Source: Gemmatimonadaceae bacterium (lineage in GTDB: Bacteria > Gemmatimonadota > Gemmatimonadetes > Gemmatimonadales > Gemmatimonadaceae). Taken from it: a stretch of DNA of 64,000 nucleotides. The notes beneath the pieces were generated by a model. The model was given only the letters and a program-made list of their open reading frames with translations, did no database searches and was not told where the DNA came from. Below are positions 18,783-28,100 of the stretch, in pieces. The stretch lies in NCBI GenBank assembly GCA_020846935.1, contig JADLCY010000005.1, positions 62,001 through 126,000 of the forward strand, in the 5' to 3' direction. The first letter of the stretch is position 1. Each line of letters opens with the position of its first letter. Made by a program: the position numbers and the translations under genes.

Positions 18783-21146
18783 ATGACCATGCCGCGTTTC
18801 CTTCTCATCGCGATCCTCGGAGCGTCACTCGCGTGTTCGCAACGTGAGGCGGTTTCCACCGACGTCATCGGACCGGACGCTCGTTATGCATCGGTCTCGG
18901 CGCAGTTGTCGCAGTTCATCGAACGGGAGATGAGGGACAAGGGGATCCGTGCCCTGTCGATTGCGTTGGTCGACGACCAGACGACCGTATGGGCGCGCGG
19001 GTTCGGGCTGGCGGACTCCGCGTCGGGGCGTCGCGCGACGGCGGGCACGGTATATCGCGTTGGCTCGGTGTCCAAGCTTTTCACGGACATCGGAGTCATG
19101 CAGTTGCTCGAGCGGGGCGAGGTGGATCTCGATGCGCCGGTACAGCAGTACCTGCCCACGTTCGCGCCGAAGAACACCTCGGGCCGAGCGATCACGCTGC
19201 GCCAGCTCATGTCGCACTTCTCCGGCCTGGTGCGTGAGCCGCCGCGGGGCAACTACTTCGACGACAGCGGGACATCGCTGGCCGACATGGTGGCGAGCCT
19301 CGACTCTACCGCACTCGTCTACGAGCCCGAGACCCATCGCAAGTACTCCAACGCGGCGATCGGAGCCGTCAGTTACCTGCTGCAGGTGAAGGGCGGCGAG
19401 CCGTTCCCGGCCTGGCTGCAGCGCCATGTGCTCGACTCGCTGGGTCTGGAGGAGTCCTCGTTCGAGCCGAGGGAGGATCTGGTGGCCCGGATGGCCCGCG
19501 GCGAGATGTGGACCTATCACCATCGGTCGTTCGACGCGCCCAACTTTCAGCTGGGCATGGCGCCGGCCGGCAGCATGTACAGCACGATGCCCGACCTCGC
19601 GAAGTTCATGAGTGCGCTGTTTCGCGGTGGGCAGGGTGTTCGGGGTCGCGTCCTCCGTCCGGAGACGATCGAGAGCATGTGGAAGCCGCAGTACGCCGCG
19701 GCCGATGCGCGCACGGGTGCGGGGATCGGGTTCCAGATCGGCAATCTCGACGGAGCCCGCACGGTAAACCACGGCGGCGCGATCTATGGATTCGCCACGC
19801 AGCTGTCCGCGCTGCCTGACGAGAAGCTTGGCGTTGCGGTGAGTGCGTCGAAGGATGGCATGAACGCGCTCACCAGCCGCATCGCGACGGAAGCGCTGCG
19901 TCTGATGCGCGCCGCGAAGGCCGGACAGACTCTCCCATCGATCGACACGACGTCGCGCGTGTCATTGGCGCTTGCCCGACCCCTGGCGGGCGCGTGGGGA
20001 ACGCGAGCAGCGCCCATCACCGTCGTCGTGCGCGATTCGACGCCGTTGCTCTCCGGAGCCAGTGACCACCAGATGCAGCTGCGTCAATGGAAAGGCGACA
20101 CGCTCATCGCCGACGACGGCATGTCCTTCGGCACCAGGGTCTGGCTCGATGCCGGGCAACTCGTGGTGGGAGACGCACGGTACCCGCGGTTGCCTGACGA
20201 GCGCGCGATCCCGGCGGCGCCGCCCGCGCATTGGCGCGGACTGATCGGCGAATACGGCTGGGACCACAACGTGCTGTACATCCTCGAGCGGGGCGGACGA
20301 CTGCACGCACTGATCGAGTGGTTCTTCGAGTATCCCCTCTCAGAGATCTCGCCCGACGTGTACGCGTTCCCTCGCGGCGGGCTGTACGACGGCGAGCAGC
20401 TCGTGTTCACGCGTGATGCCAGCGGTCGGGCGCAGCGCGTGGTGGCCGCGAGCGTGCCGTTCGTGCGGCGCACGTGGGTGGGCGAGGACGGTGGCATCTT
20501 CCGCATCACCCCCGTGAGGCCGGTGGACCAGCTGCGCGCTGCCGCCCTGGCCGCGCAGCCGCCACAGGAGACGGGAGAGTTCCGGGCGAGCGACCTGGTG
20601 GAGCTCACGGCACTGGACTCGACGATTCGCCTCGACATCCGCTATGCGACGGATCGCAACTTCCTGAGCGTGCCGGTCTACACGCAGGCGCGTGCATTCC
20701 TGCAGCGGCCGGCCGCCGAGGCGTTGGTGCGCGCGCATCGCGCCTTGCGGGCCAGAGGCTATGGCCTCCTCGTCCACGACGGCTATCGGCCGTGGTACGT
20801 GACCAGGATGTTCTGGGATGGCACGCCGGAGGACAAGCACACCTTTGTTGCAGATCCGTCGCGGGGGTCGCGCCACAACCGTGGCAGTGCGGTAGATCTC
20901 ACGATGTACGATCTGCGGACCGGCGAGCCCGTGGTGACGACCGGCGGGTACGACGAGATGTCGGACCGGTCGTATCCCGACTATCCCGGCGGCACCTCAC
21001 GCCAGCGGGCCCTGCGCGAGATCCTGCGCTCGGCGATGGAGGCCGAGGGGTTCACGGTGTTCGAGGCCGAGTGGTGGCACTTCGACTATCGCGACTGGCG
21101 GAGCTACCGGATCGGCAACGCGCGGTTCGAGGAGCTCGGGCGTTAG
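18783..21146 (+). CDS. Lipoprotein with class C beta-lactamase-like serine hydrolase fused to a VanX-type D-Ala-D-Ala dipeptidase
   Basis: 787 residues. Signal sequence with lipobox-like LACS, then a serine hydrolase of the beta-lactamase/PBP fold: SVSK (Ser 95, Lys 98), YSN in KYSNAAIG and NHGG. A middle beta-rich domain follows. The C-terminal domain (about residues 590-787) is a zinc peptidase of the VanX/DdpX family: SRHNRGSAVD gives His 698 and Asp 705, and EAEWWHFDY gives Glu 763 and His 766; the conserved Arg is in IRYATDRNF. Both halves have intact catalytic sets. Expected to act on peptidoglycan peptides or D-amino-acid dipeptides in the periplasm. Start uncertain (18783 or 18789). 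Confidence 0.88.
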   Translation: MTMPRFLLIAILGASLACSQREAVSTDVIGPDARYASVSAQLSQFIEREMRDKGIRALSIALVDDQTTVWARGFGLADSASGRRATAGTVYRVGSVSKLFTDIGVMQLLERGEVDLDAPVQQYLPTFAPKNTSGRAITLRQLMSHFSGLVREPPRGNYFDDSGTSLADMVASLDSTALVYEPETHRKYSNAAIGAVSYLLQVKGGEPFPAWLQRHVLDSLGLEESSFEPREDLVARMARGEMWTYHHRSFDAPNFQLGMAPAGSMYSTMPDLAKFMSALFRGGQGVRGRVLRPETIESMWKPQYAAADARTGAGIGFQIGNLDGARTVNHGGAIYGFATQLSALPDEKLGVAVSASKDGMNALTSRIATEALRLMRAAKAGQTLPSIDTTSRVSLALARPLAGAWGTRAAPITVVVRDSTPLLSGASDHQMQLRQWKGDTLIADDGMSFGTRVWLDAGQLVVGDARYPRLPDERAIPAAPPAHWRGLIGEYGWDHNVLYILERGGRLHALIEWFFEYPLSEISPDVYAFPRGGLYDGEQLVFTRDASGRAQRVVAASVPFVRRTWVGEDGGIFRITPVRPVDQLRAAALAAQPPQETGEFRASDLVELTALDSTIRLDIRYATDRNFLSVPVYTQARAFLQRPAAEALVRAHRALRARGYGLLVHDGYRPWYVTRMFWDGTPEDKHTFVADPSRGSRHNRGSAVDLTMYDLRTGEPVVTTGGYDEMSDRSYPDYPGGTSRQRALREILRSAMEAEGFTVFEAEWWHFDYRDWRSYRIGNARFEELGR

Positions 21147-21172
21147 GCGGGTGGAGGGCTGATCCACCCGCC
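21146..21172. terminator. Bidirectional terminator-like hairpin
   Basis: Perfect 10-bp stem GGCGGGTGGA / TCCACCCGCC with a 7-nt loop, exactly between two convergent genes. The left arm begins in the stop codon of the upstream gene. There is no U-tract, as is usual at this GC content. Confidence 0.6.
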
Positions 21173-21184
21173 GGCGTTCACGCC

Positions 21185-23458
21185 CTAGAACGAGAACATC
21201 TGCGTGAACTTGAGGATGAGGCCGCGCCCGGGGACCGGGGCATCGGGCGTCAGGATGCGCTGGTCGTTGTAGACGATGAACAGGTCGCTCAACGGGTGGT
21301 GGATCAGGTTGAAGCGCACGTTGGCGTTGAACTGCTTGCTGACGGCGTCGTATTGCGAGAGCGCGTCGATGAACATGTTGGTGTTGAACGACCAGGCGGC
21401 GCGCACCGTGGTGAGGCTGTTGGTGAACTTTTCGTTGGGCAGTTCGAGGTCCGCTTCCGTACGCTGCAGGCCGACCGTCGCCCGGAAGCGGTAGTTGGGG
21501 CGGAACGTCACCGAGCCGTTGATCGTGCGCTGAGTGCCGCTGTACAGCCCGCCCCAGATGAGCCGCGTGTTCGTCGAGAACATGCGGCTCTGGTCTGACG
21601 TGACGTACACCATGTGTTCGTTCCACGAATAGCCGCCGGCGGGGATCGGCTGCTGCATCTTGACGTTGGGGCGCAATGGCGAGGTGAGCCGGTTGAACGT
21701 GGGGTTCACCGACCACTCGATCACGCTGCCGTTGTTGAAGAACGTCGACCAGCCGGTGTGCATGCGCTTGCCGAGGATGTGTCCGTCGATGTCCTCCTGA
21801 TAGTCCCAGACCACGTGCGGATGGAACTCCCGGATCCCGTGCGCGCGCAGTGACGCCGAGCGCGGGCGGATGCCGGTGTCGAGCAGATACTTCCGCACGC
21901 CGGTGCGACGGTAGTAGCCCAGGTCGTTCTGGAAGCCCGGGCCGAGCTGCATCAGGCCGCCCTTGCCGTGGAAGAAGTTGCCTTCCCAGTTGAGCGTGCT
22001 CCGCCACGCATAGTCGCCGGAGTCGATGCCCGGCGTCGACGTCTTCACGACGTACGAGTTCCAGTCGAGATTGCCGAACAGGCGGAGATTCTTGTCCACG
22101 CCATAGACCCGGTTGGTGTACGACGGGCCCGTGGTGTGCGTGTTCTGCATGACGAACGCGCCGAAGTCGTTGCCGATGCGTCCGATGTTCTGCCGGAATC
22201 GGATCACGCTGGCGTTCGAGCCCGGGTCCGTGCCGATGGCGCGGTCCTGCACGCTCAGCACGCCAAGGCGCGTCTGCTCGGTGAGCTTTCCGGTGAGGCG
22301 AATGCCGCCAAGGATCGGAATGGCGCGCCCGCCCGACGTGAGGCCGATGCGACGCGAGAAGAACAGCAGGTTGTCCTCGTCAGGCGTGGGCGTCGGGTTC
22401 ACGCGGTTGTTGCGCGCGGCGTCTCCCACGTAGAAGACGCCGGAGTTCTCGAGGAAGAAATCGCGCTTCTCCGGGAAGAACTGCGAGAACTGCGTGAGGT
22501 TCACCTGCTGTTCGTCGGCTTCGACCTGGCCGAAGTCCGGGTTCACCGTCAGGTCCATGGTGAGCCCCGGCGTGAGCGCGGCCTTCACGTCCACGCCGAC
22601 GTCCATGGTGTTCACCACGCGCGGTCGCGGCGCGCTGGCGGTGCCCAGCGCCCGCACCGTGTTGTCGGCGATGTAGGGCTTCACGCGCAGGTCGCGCCCG
22701 GCGCTGCCGGTCTGGAGCCCGGTCAACGTGCCGGCCAGCGACACGCGGTTCATGTTGTACGCGCGGGGGACGGGCGACCAGAACACCACTTCGTTGCCGC
22801 GGCGGATGCGACGCGAGAAGTTGATGCCCCACGACGATCCGCCGTCCTTGTCGAAGCGCAGTGCCCGGAACGGGATGCGCATCTCGACGGTCCAGCCGTT
22901 CGCCGTGCGCTTCGTGCGCACGTCCCACACCGCATCCCAGCTCTGATTGATCTCCCGCCCTTCGAGGGCCACCTGTCGGTCGTGGCGCGCTCCCTCGATG
23001 TTGGTCGAGAAGACGTAGCCGTTGCGCCGATCGCCGAACGTGTCGAGCAGCACCTCGAAGTCGTCCTGGTCTTCCTCGCGGAAGTCCTTGCGAATGTCGT
23101 TCACGACCGCGTGCGATGGGTCGGTGTCGTGAAGTACCGCGCCCACATAGAGGTTGTCGGCATCAAACAGGATGCGAACTTCGGTGGCCTGTGACGCGGG
23201 CTGCCCGGTAAGGGGCTCGGACTGGACGAAGTCGGTCGCCGGTTCAGCGGTGCGCCAGCCGGGCTCATCGAGCACGCCATCGATGCGGATGGATCCCGCG
23301 GCCGCCGCGGCCTGGACCTCGCGGCGCCCGTCGGCGGAGTAGCGGCCGGCCCGGCGCGCGGTGGTGGAGTCGGAGCTGGCGGGCGACTGGGCGTGCAGCG
23401 GCGCGGCCAAGGCAAGGCCAGCCCCGAGGGCAAGGCCGAGTGCGGTTGTGCGATGCAT
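21185..23458 (-). CDS. DUF5916 outer-membrane protein with N-terminal CBM9-like domain
   Basis: 757 residues starting MHRTTALGLALGAGLAL; signal peptide ending at LHAQS. The N-terminal 200 residues have the carbohydrate-binding family 9-like pattern (IRIDGVLDEPGWRTAEP, EVRILFDADNLYVGAVLHD, GWTVEMRIPFRALRF). The remainder is the DUF5916 barrel-like domain (DLTVNPDFGQVEADEQQVNL, SQFFPEKRDFFLEN) and ends in Phe. Biochemical role unknown. It ends next to the bifunctional hydrolase gene on the other strand. Confidence 0.85.
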   Translation of the reverse strand: MHRTTALGLALGAGLALAAPLHAQSPASSDSTTARRAGRYSADGRREVQAAAAAGSIRIDGVLDEPGWRTAEPATDFVQSEPLTGQPASQATEVRILFDADNLYVGAVLHDTDPSHAVVNDIRKDFREEDQDDFEVLLDTFGDRRNGYVFSTNIEGARHDRQVALEGREINQSWDAVWDVRTKRTANGWTVEMRIPFRALRFDKDGGSSWGINFSRRIRRGNEVVFWSPVPRAYNMNRVSLAGTLTGLQTGSAGRDLRVKPYIADNTVRALGTASAPRPRVVNTMDVGVDVKAALTPGLTMDLTVNPDFGQVEADEQQVNLTQFSQFFPEKRDFFLENSGVFYVGDAARNNRVNPTPTPDEDNLLFFSRRIGLTSGGRAIPILGGIRLTGKLTEQTRLGVLSVQDRAIGTDPGSNASVIRFRQNIGRIGNDFGAFVMQNTHTTGPSYTNRVYGVDKNLRLFGNLDWNSYVVKTSTPGIDSGDYAWRSTLNWEGNFFHGKGGLMQLGPGFQNDLGYYRRTGVRKYLLDTGIRPRSASLRAHGIREFHPHVVWDYQEDIDGHILGKRMHTGWSTFFNNGSVIEWSVNPTFNRLTSPLRPNVKMQQPIPAGGYSWNEHMVYVTSDQSRMFSTNTRLIWGGLYSGTQRTINGSVTFRPNYRFRATVGLQRTEADLELPNEKFTNSLTTVRAAWSFNTNMFIDALSQYDAVSKQFNANVRFNLIHHPLSDLFIVYNDQRILTPDAPVPGRGLILKFTQMFSF

Positions 23459-23684
23459 GGAAGGGGCAGGGGGGCGCGACGTCGCGCTCCCCAAACCTAC
23501 GCGGGGGTCATCCCTGATGTTGTCGGGTGCCCCAAGGGAAGTCCCGGTTCCTGGCCGATCTCGGGTGCAGCGAGATTCGGCAGGACGACACGGCTGCCGG
23601 CGAGGGCGCGAGCGTGCGATTCAGGGCGTTCCACGAGGGGCGCGCACCAGCACGCTGGCGTCGTCGACGCTCCGGGGCCGCGTG

Positions 23685-25073
23685 TCAGGGCGACGCGGAC
23701 ATGACCCGCGCGCTCCCCCCGCCGAAGGCGCCAACGGCGTACGTGGCAAACGCTGCGCCCAGCGAGAGCAGGTAGGGCGCCGTGACGCCGGCATACGTGG
23801 CGACCGCGTACACGACGAGCCCGATGAGCAGCGTGGCGAGCGCCGTCCGTTCGCCGCCGCGACGCGAGAACAGGGCGAAGACGATGACGACGAACGCTCC
23901 CGAACTTCCCAGGGCCGACGCTTCTTCCACGAGGGCAAAGACGCCCTCCGCACGCACGGCAAGGATCCACGCGATGGCGCCAAAGCCCGCGACGGCCCAT
24001 CGCGCGATGCGGACCTTGGCGCCTTCGTCGGTCACGCGAAAGAGCGGGATCGCGAGATTGTGCGAAAGCAGTCCCGCGGCCGCGAGCAGGGTGCTGTCGA
24101 CGGTGGACAGGATGGCGGAAAGGAGGGCACCGGCAAACACGACGAACAGCGCCGTCGGGAGCAGTGTCTGCGCGATGGCGGGCACCACCTGCTCGGCGTC
24201 CTCGAGGCCCGGGACGACGTGGCGACCGACCAAGCCAAGCACCAGCGGGATCATGCCGATGACGAGGTACATGCCGCCGGCAAGAAACGCGGAGCGGCGC
24301 GCGATGCGTGCGGTGGGCGTGGCAATCACGCGGCTCACGAGTTCAGCGGCCAGGATCGAGCCGAACACCGGGATCGACCACTCTTCGGCGACTTCGATCC
24401 ATGACAGGTCGGTAGTCGGTGTCACCTGCACCGCACCAGGTGCGGCGAGGATGGCGCCAAGCGTGAGGCCGTCGGGCAGGGCGAAGATGACGGCGACCAG
24501 GACGGCGATGAGTCCGAGGGCGACCATGACGCCCTGCACGACGTCGGTCACCGCGTCGGCGAGCAGGCCTCCAAAGGCCGTGTAGAGCACGGTGAACCCG
24601 GTGGCGATCCCGATCGCGAGATCGAGCGGCAGCGAGCCCGCCAGCGAGAGCACGTGGCCGAACGCGCGAACCTGTGCTGCGGCCCAGAGGATGGAGCTGG
24701 GGATGAGGATGACCGCGGCGACGCGTTCGACGCGGACGGAATAGCGCTCGCGAAACAGATCGGCCAGCGTGGTGAGCTTGCGGCGCCAGAGGGGCACGGC
24801 GAAGACGAGGCCCATGCCGAAGATGCAGAGACCGTAGCCAAACGGCTCGGCGTTCGCGAGCGATGCACCATCGGTGTAGGCCGTCCCCGCCGATCCCATC
24901 ACCGTTTCAGCGCCAAACCAGGTGGCGAAGATGGAAAACGTCGCGAGTCCGTACCCGAGCTTGCGGCCGGCCAGCAGGTAGTCGCTTTCGTTGCGGATGC
25001 GTCGTGAGGCCCAGAAGCCGATGGCCAGCTGGAGGCCAAGGTAGGCGAGGACGGCGGCGAGGACGGGAGACAA
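23685..25073 (-). CDS. Sodium:solute symporter family transporter
   Basis: 462 residues with about 13 hydrophobic segments. N-terminal signature of the SSS family: FWASRRIRNESDYLLAGRKL, then FATWFGAETVMGSAGTAYTDG and YTAFGGLLADAVTDVVQG (conserved SSS region). DSTLLAAAGLLSHN matches the family's later signature. Likely sodium-driven uptake of an organic acid or similar; substrate unassigned. It follows dnaE2 by 46 bp on the same strand. Confidence 0.9.
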   Translation of the reverse strand: MSPVLAAVLAYLGLQLAIGFWASRRIRNESDYLLAGRKLGYGLATFSIFATWFGAETVMGSAGTAYTDGASLANAEPFGYGLCIFGMGLVFAVPLWRRKLTTLADLFRERYSVRVERVAAVILIPSSILWAAAQVRAFGHVLSLAGSLPLDLAIGIATGFTVLYTAFGGLLADAVTDVVQGVMVALGLIAVLVAVIFALPDGLTLGAILAAPGAVQVTPTTDLSWIEVAEEWSIPVFGSILAAELVSRVIATPTARIARRSAFLAGGMYLVIGMIPLVLGLVGRHVVPGLEDAEQVVPAIAQTLLPTALFVVFAGALLSAILSTVDSTLLAAAGLLSHNLAIPLFRVTDEGAKVRIARWAVAGFGAIAWILAVRAEGVFALVEEASALGSSGAFVVIVFALFSRRGGERTALATLLIGLVVYAVATYAGVTAPYLLSLGAAFATYAVGAFGGGSARVMSASP

Positions 25074-25119
25074 GACCGGTGTGCGGTGGCGGAGGGTTCA
25101 TTTTCCCTCGTGTTGGCCC

Positions 25120-28100
25120 TCAATGGAAGTCGTGGCTCCTTGCCCAGGCCTCTCCGGCATCGGCCTTGAGGGCGGTGAACGTTTCGCCGCGGAGGTTCAC
25201 CACCTTGCCTTCCACCTGCAGCGTTCCGCGCACCAGGAGCAGGGGAGACGTGGAGATGAGGAGGGCCTGCTTCTCGAATCGTTTTGGTGTAACGACGACA
25301 TTGAGGATGCCGGTTTCGTCCTCGAGGGAAAGGAAGACGAACCCCTTGGCCGTGCCCGGGCGCTGGCGGCAGATCACGAGGCCCGCATGCGCGACCTTCG
25401 AACCGTCCTTTCCTGAAGCAAACAGCTCCGTCGTCGTCTGCACACCGTTCGGGGCGAGGAGAGGGCGGAGGTGGTGCATGGGGTGACCGTTGAGCGAGAG
25501 GCCGGTGACGCGATAGTCGGCGTCGGTCGTTTCGAGGCGCGACATCGGCGGTAGCGGAGCTCGTCCGTGCTTCACGCGCACGGGTGCGAGTGGCCCGGCG
25601 CTGCCGCGGGTGGCTTCGAGCACGCGCCAGAGTGCCGTGCGCCGCCGCTCGTCAGGCGGCACATCGCCGACCATGGTGTCGAACGCGCCGGCTTCGGCGA
25701 GCGAACGCAGCGCCCGCTGGTCGAGTCCCGCGCGCTGCACGACATCGTCGATGTCGACGAACGGCCCCTCACGCAGCGCGAGTTCGAGCTTCTCCCGTGC
25801 GGCCGCGCCGAGCCCGCGCACGAGGCGCAGCCCCAGCCTGACGATGGGTGGGTGAGCGGACGGGCGAATGGAGGGGCGAGATGCAGTCCCCGGTTGCTGT
25901 TCATGTGCATCACCCGCCAATCCGCCCCTCTGCCCATCCGTCCGTCGTTCCACCCGCTCTTCCGCTTGCTCGGCCACTTCCGCCCGTCGTTCCACCCGCC
26001 CGCCAGTCTGCTCGGCCACTTCCGTCCGTCGTTCCGCCCGCCCGCCTGCCTGCACGGCCACCTCCGCTCCATACGGCACCACGCGGCGACCATCGCCCAG
26101 CTCCAGCGACGTGTCCCACGCCGAGCACGTGAGGTCCATCGGTCGAACATCCACGCCGTGACGGCGTGCGTCCTCGATCAGCGTACCCACCGAATAGAAC
26201 CCCATCGGTTGCGCGTTGAGGATCGCGGCGGTGAACTCCGGGGCGTAGTAGTGCCGCAGGTATGCCGACGCGTAGACGATGAGGGCAAAACTCGCGGCGT
26301 GCGATTCGGGAAATCCGTAGTCGGCAAACGCGTTGATCTGGTTGTAGATCCGGCGGGCCACGTCGCCATCGATGCCGTTGCGGGCCATGCCCTCGATGAG
26401 CTGTTCGCAGATCGCGGCCATGCGCTCACGGGAGCGCTTGTGGCCCATCGCGCGCCGCAGGTTATCGGCTTCACCCGGCGTGAAGCCGGCGGCGGTGATC
26501 GCCACCTGCATCCCCTGCTCCTGAAAGAGTGGAACACCCAGCGTGCGTTTCAGGATGGGTTCGAGGGACGGATGCGGATACGTGACCGGTTCCTCACCGG
26601 CCCGCCGTCGCAGATACGGATGCACCATCTCGCCCTGGATCGGCCCGGGGCGGATCAGGGCAACCTCCACCACGAGGTCGTAGAAGCTCCGCGGCTTGAG
26701 CCGCGGCAACGTGTTCATCTGCGCGCGACTCTCCACCTGAAAGACGCCGATCGTGTCGGCGTTGCAGATGTCGTCGTACACGGCCTGGTCCTTCATGTCG
26801 AGCTGTCCGAGGTCGACGACGACCCCGCGTGCGCGGCGGATGTACCGGAGGCAGTCCTGCAGCACCGTGAGCATGCCGAGGCCCAGCAGGTCGATCTTCA
26901 CGAGTCCGACGGGATCGAGGTCGTCGCGCTCCCACTGGATCACGGTGCGACCGGGCATCGATGCCGGTTCGATCGGTACGACGGTGCGGAGCGGTTCGGC
27001 GGTGAGCACGAACCCACCGACGTGGATCGATCGATGCCGTGGTGCCTGGTGCAGTCCGTCCACGATATCGGGAAGGATCTGGACGCGCCGGTCCTTCGGG
27101 TCGAGTCCGGCCTGCGCGAGGATCGAGTCCACGGTGGCGGCCGGTCGTGCCGCAGCCGGGGGGCGGCGTTCTTTCGGCGTGTTGTGACCCTGCGGCGTGA
27201 TTCCCTGACCTGATGTCTCCATGTCCGCTTTGACTCCCGCGACGCTGCCGGCGGCTGGTGGCGCCGCGCCGATGCCTAACGGCTTGAGCGTCTGTTCGAT
27301 GCGAACGTTCTGCTGTGCGGTATCGCGGCCGTTGGCGTTGCCATACGGTTCGTAGCCCTTTGACGGGCGCCGGCCCAACTCCGGGCGTCCGCTGCGTGCG
27401 GCGGCGCGCCGGGCCTCGTCAGGCACTTCGTCGGAGGGCGCGGGCGGCGTCGAGGGATCCGGTGCGTGCAGTGCGTCGTGTCGATCGCGCTCGCGCATCT
27501 CGCGCATCCGGGCGCTCACCAGCGTTCCGTGCATCAGCCCCTGGCCGTGTCGCTCGGCGAGGAGCTTCTCGGCGGTCCACTCGTCCGGTTGCTTTCGGGG
27601 ATCGCCGGGAATCCCCGGCGCATCGCTGCGCGGGTCCCGGTCGTGGTCGCGGCCGAGCATCTCCTCGCCGGATGTGCCGGCGCGCAGGGCGTCGGCGGTG
27701 GCTTTCGCGGAGAAGCGGTCGCTCAGCGCGCTCAGCACATCCGCCTGCTGCACCGAAAAGCCGAGGACGCGGGCCGCATCGCGCACGGCGGACCGGCCGC
27801 GGTAGGTGATCTGCTCGCAGACCATCGCCGCGTGCTCGCGGCCGTAGCGTTCGTAGACGTATTGCAGCACCTGCTCGCGATCGCGGTGGGCGAAATCGAT
27901 GTCGATGTCGGGGGCCTCCTTGCGTTCGGCACTCAGGAAGCGTTCGAAGAGGAGGTTGAGCGTGATCGGGTCGACGGCGGTGATGCCGAGGCAGTAGCAG
28001 ACGGCGGAATTGGCCGCCGAGCCGCGCCCCTGGCAGAGGATGCCCTGCCGGTGGGCGAAGCGCACGATATCCCAGACGATGAGGAAGTAGCCGGCGAACC

